Assembly (NCBI GenBank): GCA_036013505.1
Contig: CP107851.1
Coordinates: 10,030,001-10,094,000, forward strand
Direction of reading: 5' to 3'
Origin: Streptomyces sp. NBC_00510
GTDB taxonomy: Bacteria > Actinomycetota > Actinomycetes > Streptomycetales > Streptomycetaceae
DNA: 64,000 nt
A model generated the notes under the pieces. The model did not search any database, had not been told where the DNA came from, and worked only from the letters and a program-made list of their open reading frames with translations. The position numbers were made by a program, and so were the translations under genes. Every line of letters starts with the position of its first letter. Position 1 is the first letter of the stretch. This document shows positions 35,299 through 44,543 of this stretch, one piece after another.

Positions 35299-35936
35299 GA
35301 GTCTCCCTTGGGCGCGAAGCGGATGGTGGCGGTGCGGCCGTCGAGGAAGGTGCCGGCCGGGTCGGCGCCGGCCCACACCAGCCGCACGACGGCCCCACCG
35401 GGGTGGTGGGGGTCGCGGCGGGTGGCGGCGGCCTGGATCCGGAACCGGGTGTAGGTGGCCTGCGGGGCGGGATCGGTGAAGTAGCCGGGCCAGCGGTTAC
35501 GGCCGGTGCCGGTGGCATCCGCGGTCCACACCGCCTTGGCCAGGGCGGTCAGGCGGCGGGCGGAGGCCTTGGGCAGGTCCGGCGCCGTGGCCCGGTCAAG
35601 AGCGTGCTGCACCCACGGGTCGGCACCTTCGCCGGCGCCCGGTGGCGGGAGGGGTGCGCCGGCGGCGGGATCCGGCGTGGAACCGTCCGCCGTCGCGGGT
35701 GACGCAGGTGCCGGCGCGTGCGGGGCCGGGGAGGGGCCGGCCGCTGCTGCCGGGTGGGGCTCGACGCCGTGGGCGGTGGGGGAGAGCGCGGCCCGCTCCG
35801 CCGGCGCGACGCCCGCCGGATGCGGCGGACCAGACGGTGCGGACAGGGCGACCAGCCCGGTGCCGGTGATGGCCAGGACGGTAGTGACGGCGAGCATGGC
35901 GGGCCCGGAAAGCCGGGGTGTCGTGCGGGTGTTCAT
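35280..35936 (-). CDS. Exported protein of conjugation operon
   Basis: This 218-residue protein has an N-terminal hydrophobic anchor or signal (PAMLAVTTVLAITGTGLVALSAP), then an Ala/Pro-rich tether of about 70 residues and a compact C-terminal domain (ALAKAVWTADATGTGRNRWPGYFTDPAPQATYTRFRIQ). No family is recognised. It sits between the lytic enzyme and the coupling ATPase and overlaps both. A role on the outer face of the secretion channel is likely from position. ATG in an ATGA overlap, with GGAGGAG ten bases upstream. Confidence 0.75.
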   Translation of the reverse strand: MNTRTTPRLSGPAMLAVTTVLAITGTGLVALSAPSGPPHPAGVAPAERAALSPTAHGVEPHPAAAAGPSPAPHAPAPASPATADGSTPDPAAGAPLPPPGAGEGADPWVQHALDRATAPDLPKASARRLTALAKAVWTADATGTGRNRWPGYFTDPAPQATYTRFRIQAAATRRDPHHPGGAVVRLVWAGADPAGTFLDGRTATIRFAPKGDSWTPAR

Positions 35937-37060
35937 AGGATGCGGGCTCCTCCGGCGTAGTCGGGCAGGGCGGTCAGCGCATCGATGCGCACGCTGGTGC
36001 CGGGCTTGGGGGCGTTGATCATCTGGCCGCTGCCGAGGTAGATCCCGACGTGATGGATGCCGGCGTTGCTGTTCGGGTCGGGGCCGTAGAAGACCAGGTC
36101 GCCCGGCCGTAGCGCGCCGTATCCGGCGGAGGCGGGGATGCGGCGGCCGGCCGAGGCCTGGTTCTCCGCGAGGCGTGGCAGGCTGATTCCGACCTGCGCG
36201 TACGCGTACAAGGTCAGGCCGGAGCAGTCGAAGCCCACGACCTGGCGGCCGTCCTGGCGCTGCCCGGGGGAGCAGCAGATTCCTGGCGAACGACCGCGGG
36301 CGGTGCCGCCGCCCCACGAGTACGGCACCCCCTGCTGGGCCAGCGCCGCAGTGATCACGGTGCGGGCGTCGCCGGTCGCCGCCGCGCCGCCACCGGTGGT
36401 GGCGTGGGTGGTGTCGTAGCGGTGGATCGCGTTGACGACGTCGGTGACGTAGGCGGTGGAGTGGTTGTAGGAGTACACCGCGGCCCGCAGCTGATCCTCG
36501 TCGGTGAGGTCGCGGCCGTCGCCGCACAGGTAGGTTGCGGCCGCGAGGGCGGCGTCGTCGGCGTTGTGCGGGTCGATACGGCCGTCGCCGTTGCCGTCCC
36601 GCCCGACGGCGGTGAAGGTGGCGGGCAGGAACTGGAACGGGCCCACGGCCCGGTCGAACTGACCGTCGCCGTCCCAGCGGCCGTTGTCGGTGTCGCCGAT
36701 CGCCGTGGTGTTGCCGCCTGCGCCGGAGCCGTCCAGGCGCGGCCCCAGGATGCGCGGGGTGATGTCCCCGCCCGGGCTGATCGTGCGGCCGGTCGCGCTG
36801 TTCGACTCGATGGCGGCGATGCCGGCCAGGACCTGCCACCGCATCCCCCGGCACCCGGGCGACACCTCGTGCACCGCCTGGGCGCCGTGGACGATGGCAG
36901 TGAGCATCCGGGCCGGAATCCCCGTCACCGCGGCGATGCCGCTGCCCACCGCAGTGCTGCTGATCCCGGCAGCGAAGATCGCAGTCAGTGGGCCAGCGCA
37001 GCACACCGCGGCGATTAGCATCAGCGTCACCAATAGGCAGGCTCTGCGTATGGCCTTCAC
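35933..37060 (-). CDS. VirB1-like lytic transglycosylase with NlpC/P60 domain
   Basis: This 375-residue protein has an N-terminal membrane anchor and a lytic transglycosylase domain at about 70-215 (catalytic Glu85 in AGIAAIES, then GPFQFLPATF). A C-terminal NlpC/P60 peptidase domain follows at about 230-375 with Cys279 (GFDCSGLTLYAYA) and His337 (HHVGIYL). Together these open the peptidoglycan to let the transfer channel through. The GTG start overlaps the VirB6-like stop as GTGA. Such two-domain enzymes are regular in Gram-positive T4SS operons. Confidence 0.92.
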   Translation of the reverse strand: MKAIRRACLLVTLMLIAAVCCAGPLTAIFAAGISSTAVGSGIAAVTGIPARMLTAIVHGAQAVHEVSPGCRGMRWQVLAGIAAIESNSATGRTISPGGDITPRILGPRLDGSGAGGNTTAIGDTDNGRWDGDGQFDRAVGPFQFLPATFTAVGRDGNGDGRIDPHNADDAALAAATYLCGDGRDLTDEDQLRAAVYSYNHSTAYVTDVVNAIHRYDTTHATTGGGAAATGDARTVITAALAQQGVPYSWGGGTARGRSPGICCSPGQRQDGRQVVGFDCSGLTLYAYAQVGISLPRLAENQASAGRRIPASAGYGALRPGDLVFYGPDPNSNAGIHHVGIYLGSGQMINAPKPGTSVRIDALTALPDYAGGARIL

Positions 37061-39495
37061 TGCTGGTTACCGCCCTGGTCCCAGTCCCACAAGGACCGCT
37101 GAGCCTCCATCAGCGCCTCGAACACCCTGCGCCGGTCGGATGCCGGCCCGCTATCCGGCAACGACCGGGCCGGGTGCGGATCGCGGGGCTCGGACTCACC
37201 ACCGGCGCTGCTCGCCCCCAGCAGCCAGCCGCCCACGGCGGCGTCCCGGACGAACGCGCGGGCGTGCATCGCCGGGTCGTGGACGTCGATCGCGGTGGCC
37301 AGACGCTGCCCGGCATGGGCGGTGACGCGCTGGATCCCGCGCCCGGCCTGGCCCCAGGCGTGGGCGTCATCGCGTACCCGTACCGCGGACACCTGCAACT
37401 GGTGGAGAGCGTCCTGGGTGAAGTCGGTGACGTGCTGCCGGCCGACCGCAGCCCGGCGGGGCAAGCCGAGCGTCGACCCGTACGCGAAGCGGGCGCCCTG
37501 CCGGGCGATGCGGTAGCTGCGGAACCGGACGGCCCGGTTGTGGAAGCGGGTGCTCAGCAGCGTGCGCTGGGTGTCCGGGTCGTGGAGCAGGACGCCGTGT
37601 CGGTCGACGACCGGTGCCTCGCCCGGGGCGATGGTGTTGCCCTGACCGTCCTGTTCACCCGGGCCGACGGGACGCCGCATCAGGGCCAGCGCTTCGTCGT
37701 CGGGGCGGCGCCCGATCAGCGTGGCGTAGGCGCCGCGCAGGCCGAGGGTGGCCGCGGCGGTGGCCACGCCGAGCGGGGCCAGGCCGCGGCGGGCTTCTGC
37801 CAGGGCGTCGCCGGCGAGACGGCCGGTGTCGGCGGGCATGCCCGTCCCGTCGGTCATCGCCAGCGCGTGGGACAGGAACCGGTGCCGCAGCAGCAGTGCG
37901 CCGTGCGGTGCGGACAGTCCTCCCAGCCCCAGGCCGCGCCCGCCGAGGCCGGAGATGTGGGCGCCGATCGCGGCGCCGAGCTCGCTGTTGTCGCCGGGCA
38001 GGTGGGTGCCACCGACCGGGGAGTACCGCATCCGCAGCGCGAGGCGCTGCCCGAACTGGGCGGTGGCGGCCATCAGCCGCCGGTGGAAAGCGAGCGCGGC
38101 GATGGCGAAGGCGTCCAGCAGCAGCAACCGCTCCACCATCAGGCCCCCGCCGGAGGTGGTGAGGAGCGCGTCGACGCCGATGCCGAACATGGGGATGGTC
38201 ATGGCGGTGGTGAACATGACCATCACCGAGGCCAGGAAGACCCCGATCCACCGCCACACGGCCATGCGGGACGGGCCGGGCAGCATGCCCCAGATGAAGG
38301 TGACCGACCCCATGGCGGCCGCGGCGACGTCGGCGGCCTGGGTGCCCAGCAGGATCAGCGCCAGCGAGACGGCCATGGCCGTGACGACCACGGCGGCGAC
38401 GCCGAGCAGCAGGACCCCGCCGATCCGGTCCCACGACGGTGCCCGGGCGTAGTCGGCGGCCTGCTTCCCGGCGTTGCCGGCGTGGTCCAGGTCGTCCAGC
38501 AGGGCGCTGAACTCCGCATCACTGGGGCCGTCGTCCAGTGGCGAGGTGGCGGTGCCGTTGCAGTAGTCCTTCGCCGGCCCAGGGATTCGGTCGCACGTGC
38601 TGGAGTCGCCGTGCTCGACCGCGTCGTCGCCCCTGACCATCTTCAGGTGCGCGGCGTAGGCGGCCCGGTTTTCGGGCTTGCCGTCGTCCAGCAGCCGTCC
38701 GTACTGCAGTAGTTGGAACGGCTTGACGACCAGCGCGTTGGTCAGGGCGTCCTGTACCGACTTCGCCACGTCGGCCTCGCTGCCCACCGTCGGGCCGGTG
38801 CAGCCGGCCGGTGCGGGGCGGTCCACGCGGTCACAGGCCGCACTGCCAGGCCTGCTGGTCGGAGTGGCGCCGAAGTAGGAGTTGCTGGTGATCGCGGCGA
38901 GCTCGACGGCAGCCTGGTGGGTTTGGTCCAGCGGCCCGTCCTTGGCGAGCAGGTAGTCCGGCCGTACGAACACCGACGCCGCCAGCGCCGCGATCAGCAG
39001 CGTCAGGAAGATCTCTCCCAGGCCCCGGCCGATTTTTCCGCGGGCGACCAGGATCAGCCCGAACACGAACGCCCACGACAGCAGCACGCCTTCCAGCCCG
39101 ATCGCGCCGACCACGTGGGTGGTGTAGGCGTCGGAGACGGCCTGGGCGGGGCGGAGCATCGCGGTCAGCAGCGGGAAGGTGAAAGCGAACCTGATCAGCC
39201 AGCACGCCAAGCCGACCAGGAGTCGCACCATCGAGAACAGTCCGCCCAGGATGAGCGTCTGGAACTGGCGGGTGACGTCGGTGATGGAGCCGCCTTCTGC
39301 CCGCAGCTCGTACCCGCTCAAGGGGGCCCCTTCGCTGGTGGTGACGTCCAGCGGGGCCAGCAGGCCCCCGCCGCCCGCGGCGGTGGCCGCGTGGTCGGCG
39401 GCAGCGGCCACGCAGGTGTTCACCGTCACGAACACCACCACGAGCAGGGCGACGAATCCGGCCGAGCGGAGCGTGCCGCGATCCAGGCGCCTCAT
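37057..39495 (-). CDS. VirB6/TrbL-like channel protein
   Basis: This 812-residue polytopic membrane protein has a signal-like N-terminus and an exported stretch with cysteines (AACDRVD, AGCTGP, STCDRIP, DYCNGT). A set of hydrophobic segments in its middle includes LILGGLFSMVRLLVGLACWLIRFAF, VLLSWAFVFGLILVARG and IGGVLLLGVAAVVVTAMAVSLALILLG. The last 300 residues are a soluble cytoplasmic tail. This is the usual layout of TrbL/VirB6 components. ATG with GGAGGGGG upstream, and one-base overlap with the previous small gene (TGATG). Confidence 0.82.
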   Translation of the reverse strand: MRRLDRGTLRSAGFVALLVVVFVTVNTCVAAAADHAATAAGGGGLLAPLDVTTSEGAPLSGYELRAEGGSITDVTRQFQTLILGGLFSMVRLLVGLACWLIRFAFTFPLLTAMLRPAQAVSDAYTTHVVGAIGLEGVLLSWAFVFGLILVARGKIGRGLGEIFLTLLIAALAASVFVRPDYLLAKDGPLDQTHQAAVELAAITSNSYFGATPTSRPGSAACDRVDRPAPAGCTGPTVGSEADVAKSVQDALTNALVVKPFQLLQYGRLLDDGKPENRAAYAAHLKMVRGDDAVEHGDSSTCDRIPGPAKDYCNGTATSPLDDGPSDAEFSALLDDLDHAGNAGKQAADYARAPSWDRIGGVLLLGVAAVVVTAMAVSLALILLGTQAADVAAAAMGSVTFIWGMLPGPSRMAVWRWIGVFLASVMVMFTTAMTIPMFGIGVDALLTTSGGGLMVERLLLLDAFAIAALAFHRRLMAATAQFGQRLALRMRYSPVGGTHLPGDNSELGAAIGAHISGLGGRGLGLGGLSAPHGALLLRHRFLSHALAMTDGTGMPADTGRLAGDALAEARRGLAPLGVATAAATLGLRGAYATLIGRRPDDEALALMRRPVGPGEQDGQGNTIAPGEAPVVDRHGVLLHDPDTQRTLLSTRFHNRAVRFRSYRIARQGARFAYGSTLGLPRRAAVGRQHVTDFTQDALHQLQVSAVRVRDDAHAWGQAGRGIQRVTAHAGQRLATAIDVHDPAMHARAFVRDAAVGGWLLGASSAGGESEPRDPHPARSLPDSGPASDRRRVFEALMEAQRSLWDWDQGGNQQ

Positions 39496-39842
39496 CACCG
39501 CCCCCTCCTGCGCCCTGCTGTGACGGTCAGGGCGACGGCGGCCGCGATGGCCGCGGTGGAGAACCCCACCAGCCACAGGCCCTGACCGGACGCGCCCCCG
39601 GACACGGCGACCGACGTACCGGCCTGGGGCCCGCAGTAGGCGCGGGCCGGACCGGCGATCAGGTCACAGGGCCCCTGGCCGGTTGCAGACGAAGCGACGA
39701 CGCTGACGGTCTGCCCCGACGGGCCGGTCGTGGCGGCCGCCGTGGGACGGGGCAGCGCCCAGGCCGCTGCCAGGCACGCCACCAAGACCAGGACCGTCAC
39801 GGCCACGAGCAGCAGCCGCCCGCGGCTGCAGCCGCGGCTCAT
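39495..39842 (-). CDS. Small two-helix membrane protein of T4SS
   Basis: This 115-residue protein has an N-terminal helix (RLLLVAVTVLVLVACLAAAWAL), an extracytoplasmic loop with two cysteines (GPCDLIAG and YCGPQ) and a C-terminal helix (GLWLVGFSTAAIAAAVALTVTAG) with a basic end. It overlaps VirB4 by four bases (ATGA) and VirB6 by one. Its function is unknown; it is probably a structural channel component. Confidence 0.72.
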   Translation of the reverse strand: MSRGCSRGRLLLVAVTVLVLVACLAAAWALPRPTAAATTGPSGQTVSVVASSATGQGPCDLIAGPARAYCGPQAGTSVAVSGGASGQGLWLVGFSTAAIAAAVALTVTAGRRRGR

Positions 39843-42460
39843 CGGGAGCCCCCGGGGGCCGCCGGTGCGGGGTCCGAGCCGGGGGTGGTGAAGATGGCCT
39901 GCTGGATGCGGGGGACGGGCGGCACGTGCACCTTGATCCGGCCGACCTGCATGCGCGGGTCGCGCAGCAGCATCTCGCCCTCCCGGCCTACCTGGCCGAC
40001 CGGCGACAGGCCGGTGGTGACCAGCCGGATCAGGTCCTCGGATGCGCTGTCCAGGCCCAGGAACGCGAGGCCCTTGGCGGCGCGGGCGTGGTCGCTGGTG
40101 CGGGCCAGCAGCTTGTAGGCCAGCAGACCGGCATCCGGGCCGAGTTCGTCGACGTCGTGCGCGCCGAGGATGACGCCCGCGGCGTGCTTGCGGCCGTCGT
40201 GGAGGATTTCGGCGACCAGCGCCGAGCCTTCCGCGCTCGAGGTCAGCCAGTAGCACTCGTCCAGCGCGATCGCGCAGAACCGGCTGGTGTCGGTGAAGGC
40301 GGCCTGCCGGGCCAGGGCGGCGATCAGATACAGCACTGCCCGGCCGATCAGGGCCTCCAAGGGCTGCTGGCGCAGCACGTCGGGGGCGGCGAACGCTTCC
40401 TTCGGGGGCAGGGTGAGGCCTGCGGTGGTCACGATGACCATGTCCGAGCCGAGGTCGCCCTCGAGACGGACCGGCGGCAGGCCGGGGTCGAACACCATTG
40501 CGGCCAGCGGGTTCGCGGCGACGATGCCGGTCAGGTCGGCCATGGTGGCTGCCGCGTCCCGCCGCATGCCGGGCATCTGGTCGTCGGCGGCGAGCGCGGT
40601 CAGGGCGTGAAGGACGTGGACCATGGACGGGGCCGGCTGGGCGGCGGCCTGTTCGACGGCGTGGTGGAGCACGGCGCCGGCGGCGCTCATGGGTCCGACA
40701 CCGAGCTGTAGCGTTAGGTAGGACAGGGCGTAGTGGGCGCCGGTCCGGCCGCCGAAGACCCGCAGCGGGTCGATCGACAGCGTCGCATGTGCGGCGTCGA
40801 TGACCTGGCAGCCCTTCCCGGTCGCCGAGCGGCCGAAGGCCGCCCACTCCTTGACCGGTGTGCGGTCGATGACGATGGCCCGCCCGCCGCGGTCGACCAC
40901 CGAGCAGGTCAGCAGCTTCTCCACGACGCTCTTGCCGGCGCCGAGGTCGCCGACGACGCCCACCGACGCGGAGGCGTTGCGGTGCGGGGCGTCGGCGATG
41001 TCCAGCAGGACCGGGCGGATGGTGCCGCAGTCCAGATCCACCCCGACCATCAGCCCTGTCGGATCACCCACCGCCATGGCGGTGAAGGCCCCGGAAGCGG
41101 CCCAGTCCGGGGAGAGTTGGTGCTGGGTGAACTCCCGCACGACGCCCGGCCGTACCGCGCCGGGCAGGCCGAGCGTGAACAGGTGCTCCTGCATGCCGTG
41201 CGGGCGGATCGCCCGGTAGTCCGCCCCGGACAGCACCGCGGCCAAAGCCCGGGCGCGGGCGTCGCAGGTGTGCGGGTCCTGACCCCAGACGGTGAGCACC
41301 GTCACCGACTGGACCTCGACCTCCACGCTGCTGCGCGACAGCCGTGCGTCCTGCTCGGCCAGGTCGCCTGCGGCGTGTGGCAGCGAGTGCGGCATGCCGG
41401 TGGGCTGCGCGCCGTACTGCTCGGCCTGGTCCAGCAGCTCCCGCTTCTTGCGCTGCACCTGCTCCTTGGCCTTGTCCGCGGGCACGATCTGCAGGTCGAC
41501 GGTGAAGTCCACGGGGAAGTCCAGGCCCTCCAGCTGCGCCAGCACGTCGGAGGCCTCCACGGCCCGGGCGGCGGGCAGTTCAGCGAGCGCCAGGTGGGCC
41601 TGGTAGGCGGTGCCGGCCTCGCACTCGACCTGCAGCCAGCGCCGCACCAGCGGCGAAGCACCGTCCTCGCGACGCCACCACGGCCGCCGGTCCTCGCGCG
41701 CCCGCATCCTCTTGCCTGTGGTCTGGGCGCCGTCCTCGGCCGGTTCGGCTTCGCCGAAGGCGGCGGAGCGGCCGCCTTCGGCGAGCCGGACCTGCCCCAG
41801 ATCCGCGTAGGAGGGGGAGCGCAGCCGCCCGTCACGCACCGCGCCCCCGTACAGCACCGAGGCCTCGGCGTCGGCCAGCAGCGGCTCGTCCAGTCCCCGG
41901 TGCAGGGCGTGCTGGACCATCCACACGATCTCCGCCGGGGACGCCGGCTGCACCGTCAGACCGCCTCCGAGCGCCGCCTGCACACGCTGCGCGCGCTCGG
42001 CGTACTCGGTGACCTCCGCCTCGGGCACCGGGGCTGGCGGCAGCCCGGTCGCGGCCGCAAGCTCCGACCACATCGAACCGAGCGTGGCCGACAGCTCGTA
42101 CCGGCCGCCCGGCACGGTCAGCGGCACCGCCAGCCACAGCGTGCGGCGGTGCATCTCCTGCCCGGCCAGCAGCTCCAGCGACGCCGCGGCGGTCTGCGTC
42201 CACGCCGGCAGCCGCCGCCAGTCCAGCCCGGTCACCATCTGCTCGGCGATCTCACCCGGATCCACCCGCGCCGCCAGCCCGAACAACCGCGGCGCACCGG
42301 GCAGCGACCGCACCAGCCCCGTCACCCGGCCCAGCAGCTCATCACGCACCCGGGCGGGCACGTAGCGGCCGCCCATCGGCGCCACCCGCCACACCGCCCA
42401 CACCGCGCCCGAGACAGACCACACCAGATGCCCGGCGATGTGCCGGAACGGAAGCCTCAT
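39839..42460 (-). CDS. VirB4/TraC-type secretion ATPase
   Basis: This 873-residue protein has a Walker A GDLGAGKS at 504-511 and a Walker B in FCAIALDECYWL, both within the C-terminal ATPase half. The N-terminal half has the VirB4-like beta/alpha domain used for substrate contact. It powers channel assembly and pilus or substrate movement. It starts at an ATG overlapping the stop of the upstream PrgI-like gene (ATGA). Longer frames upstream are non-coding. Confidence 0.88.
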   Translation of the reverse strand: MRLPFRHIAGHLVWSVSGAVWAVWRVAPMGGRYVPARVRDELLGRVTGLVRSLPGAPRLFGLAARVDPGEIAEQMVTGLDWRRLPAWTQTAAASLELLAGQEMHRRTLWLAVPLTVPGGRYELSATLGSMWSELAAATGLPPAPVPEAEVTEYAERAQRVQAALGGGLTVQPASPAEIVWMVQHALHRGLDEPLLADAEASVLYGGAVRDGRLRSPSYADLGQVRLAEGGRSAAFGEAEPAEDGAQTTGKRMRAREDRRPWWRREDGASPLVRRWLQVECEAGTAYQAHLALAELPAARAVEASDVLAQLEGLDFPVDFTVDLQIVPADKAKEQVQRKKRELLDQAEQYGAQPTGMPHSLPHAAGDLAEQDARLSRSSVEVEVQSVTVLTVWGQDPHTCDARARALAAVLSGADYRAIRPHGMQEHLFTLGLPGAVRPGVVREFTQHQLSPDWAASGAFTAMAVGDPTGLMVGVDLDCGTIRPVLLDIADAPHRNASASVGVVGDLGAGKSVVEKLLTCSVVDRGGRAIVIDRTPVKEWAAFGRSATGKGCQVIDAAHATLSIDPLRVFGGRTGAHYALSYLTLQLGVGPMSAAGAVLHHAVEQAAAQPAPSMVHVLHALTALAADDQMPGMRRDAAATMADLTGIVAANPLAAMVFDPGLPPVRLEGDLGSDMVIVTTAGLTLPPKEAFAAPDVLRQQPLEALIGRAVLYLIAALARQAAFTDTSRFCAIALDECYWLTSSAEGSALVAEILHDGRKHAAGVILGAHDVDELGPDAGLLAYKLLARTSDHARAAKGLAFLGLDSASEDLIRLVTTGLSPVGQVGREGEMLLRDPRMQVGRIKVHVPPVPRIQQAIFTTPGSDPAPAAPGGSR

Positions 42461-42984
42461 CCCACACCCCCCGCAGTACCGGCCCGCTGCAGCAGCCCCT
42501 CCAAGCCGGTGACCGGCCGCGCCGGACGTGAAGGGCGGCCGGTGCCGCCGCCGTGCGAGGACCTCGCCCCATGGCGGGCCGCGCCCACCGCGGCGGGCGG
42601 GGCGGCTTCGATGACGAACACGCCCGTCAGGCGGGTGGGCCGGCGGTCGCGTGCGGCGCGGGCGCCGATCCGCCCACCCTGGGGGAGGGCGGCCAGCGTC
42701 AGCCACCCCTCCGCCGCCGCCCACGGGGACCGCCCCCCGATCTTCGCCCCGCGCACCGCCCAGACCGCCAGCCCCCACACCACCACCGGGACCGGCCCCA
42801 GCCACGACCACCACGCGAACGTCTTGATCAGCACCATCGCGCCACCGGCCATGACCACCAGCTGCGCCGGGGTGTAGGGGCCGAACGGCAGCGTCCAGTC
42901 CCCGACCTTCCCCAGCACCCACGGATGCCGGCGGGCCGCGGTGTAGACACGGGCGACCCGGGCCCGCTCCACTGCGGCGCTCAC
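42457..42984 (-). CDS. PrgI/VirB3-like membrane protein
   Basis: This 175-residue protein has two close hydrophobic segments (AQLVVMAGGAMVLIKTFAWWSWLG and VPVVVWGLAVWAVRG) in its first half and a basic, Ala/Gly-rich cytoplasmic C-terminus. Two-helix proteins directly upstream of VirB4 are usually PrgI/VirB3 equivalents, and I assign it on that basis. The GTG start overlaps the previous stop as GTGA. Confidence 0.72.
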   Translation of the reverse strand: MSAAVERARVARVYTAARRHPWVLGKVGDWTLPFGPYTPAQLVVMAGGAMVLIKTFAWWSWLGPVPVVVWGLAVWAVRGAKIGGRSPWAAAEGWLTLAALPQGGRIGARAARDRRPTRLTGVFVIEAAPPAAVGAARHGARSSHGGGTGRPSRPARPVTGLEGLLQRAGTAGGVG

Positions 42985-43325
42985 AGTGCACCTGCCGCGT
43001 TGCCGGGAGCCCGGTACGGCGGCGGACCGGGCAGATCGGTGACCGTCCGCACGACCGGCGCGGCGCCGTGCGCAGGATGGTTGATCTCGTCGCTGAACGC
43101 GTCGGACAGGCTGTCGCGGGATGCGTAGATGCCCATGCACAGCGCCAGGCCGATCAGCGCGCCCAGCCCGGCCTTCAAACTGAACTTCCGGGCCGCGGTG
43201 ACGACTGCGATGGTCAACAGGACGATGGGCAGCGACTTCTCCGCCCAGTCCCCGGCCAAAGAGAGCAGGCTGTTGCCGACGTCGGCGAACTTCCCGGCCA
43301 ACTGCACGGGTGCGGTGACGATCAC
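42981..43325 (-). CDS. VirB2-like small membrane protein
   Basis: This 114-residue protein has an amphipathic N-terminus and two hydrophobic segments (LPIVLLTIAVVTAARKF and GLGALIGLALCMGIYA), with the remainder exported. Its position before the PrgI-like gene matches VirB2 or its Gram-positive analogues, though no prepilin cleavage motif is clear. GTG start with GGAGGTGG upstream, overlapping the TcpC-like stop as GTGA. Confidence 0.65.
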   Translation of the reverse strand: MIVTAPVQLAGKFADVGNSLLSLAGDWAEKSLPIVLLTIAVVTAARKFSLKAGLGALIGLALCMGIYASRDSLSDAFSDEINHPAHGAAPVVRTVTDLPGPPPYRAPGNAAGAL

Positions 43326-44380
43326 CGGGCGCCACCTCCGGCCGCGGCGGGCGGGGCGGGGGAGACCCGGCCCGTCGTGGTGGTGGGGGCACCGGCATCC
43401 AGGGCGGTGACCTCCCAGCGCCCGTCCCGGGCCGTCAGCGACAGGTCGTAGGCCAGCGGCCACTGGTCGCCGGCGGCATCCGTCGCGCTCACCTGCGTCC
43501 GGACCTTCGCTCGTCGGCCGTCCTTGGGCACCGGGCCGTCAGCGGTATCGGTGTCGGTCGCGACCTGATCGACGACCACTGCCGTGTAGCCGGAACCCCG
43601 CACCGCAGCCAGGGACGTGCCCGGCGACAAATACCGGTCGACCTCGCCGACCCCGGTGAGGTAGGCCGCGAAGAACTCCTGCAGCGACCTCGCCACCACC
43701 CCGCTGCCCGGCAGCAGTCGACCGATCGACGACTGGGGAACCGACGCCGCAGCCGGACCGGTGACCTGAGCCGGCGCCGCGGGCACCGTGAACGCACCCG
43801 CCCCACCTGTCCCGTCGCGTGACAGCACCGGAACGGCGAAATATCGCACCACCGAGCCCGCCCCGCCCAGCAGGGTCGACGAAGCGCCAGCCGCAGGGCC
43901 GGGCGCGTACTGCGCAGCGACGATCACCGACCAGCGCCCATGGGCCAGCCGCACGCTGCGCACCGCAACCGTCCGCTGCAACACCTGCGCCGTCGGCCGC
44001 CCGGACCGCTGCGGCAGCGCCACCGCCGGAGCCAGTGCTCGTACCGCCTGCGCAACACTGCTGCTCTCCTGCGCACTGTCGCTGCGCAACCACAAATCGG
44101 TGAACAGCTCGGCCACACCGGCCGGGTCCACGCTGCGCACCGCCGCGCCGCTGGAGGGCTGCGGCTGCGCAACCGCCCCCGGACTCCCCGGCATTGCGCA
44201 CTGCGCAGCAAGTGCCAGCGGGCCCGCCGCCAGTGCCGCCCACACCACGGTCCGGGTCAGCAGCACACCCCGGCGGGTCGCCCTGACTGTGCGCAGGGCA
44301 GGGCGCGGCGTGTCCAGCGGCGGCGACGCAGAGGCCGCCCTCGATGAGGGGCGTTGGCGGCGGAGAACGGAGACGGCCAT
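43322..44380 (-). CDS. TcpC/VirB8-like conjugation protein
   Basis: This 352-residue protein is the first in the transfer operon. A basic cytoplasmic start is followed by a single membrane helix (TVVWAALAAGPLALAAQ) and an exported part with the two-lobed, NTF2-like layout of TcpC (repeats beginning VAELFTDLWLRS and LQEFFAAYLTGVG). TcpC/VirB8 proteins nucleate the channel in the membrane. ATG with GGGAG about nine bases upstream. Its promoter region holds a cluster of repeated CGGTGAG motifs. Confidence 0.82.
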   Translation of the reverse strand: MAVSVLRRQRPSSRAASASPPLDTPRPALRTVRATRRGVLLTRTVVWAALAAGPLALAAQCAMPGSPGAVAQPQPSSGAAVRSVDPAGVAELFTDLWLRSDSAQESSSVAQAVRALAPAVALPQRSGRPTAQVLQRTVAVRSVRLAHGRWSVIVAAQYAPGPAAGASSTLLGGAGSVVRYFAVPVLSRDGTGGAGAFTVPAAPAQVTGPAAASVPQSSIGRLLPGSGVVARSLQEFFAAYLTGVGEVDRYLSPGTSLAAVRGSGYTAVVVDQVATDTDTADGPVPKDGRRAKVRTQVSATDAAGDQWPLAYDLSLTARDGRWEVTALDAGAPTTTTGRVSPAPPAAAGGGAR

Positions 44381-44433
44381 AAAAGGGCTCCCAAGCGGAT
44401 AGGTGCAGGTGACGCCACCCATGAAGCCCCGCA

Positions 44434-44543
44434 CCGCTCACCGATCCGCTCACCGATGTGAGGGGTCTGACATCACGGTTCGGCCTCAATAACGCCGGTG
44501 AGTTCCCTGGTGAGAACGGTGAGTTGAACCACGGCACTCACCA
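44434..44543. repeat. Iteron-like CGGTGAG cluster
   Basis: Two tandem 12-bp copies of CCGCTCACCGAT (44434-44445 and 44446-44457) are followed by CGGTGAG at 44496-44502, TGGTGAG at 44508-44514, CGGTGAG at 44517-44523 and the complement at 44537-44543. The two CGGTGAGTT copies are 21 bases apart, about two helical turns. The cluster lies 54-163 bases upstream of the TcpC-like start, where a transfer regulator would bind. Confidence 0.6.

Noticed and set aside
40733..42877. 714-codon plus-strand frame
   Set aside because: Antisense of VirB4; its residues reflect codon-position GC bias only.
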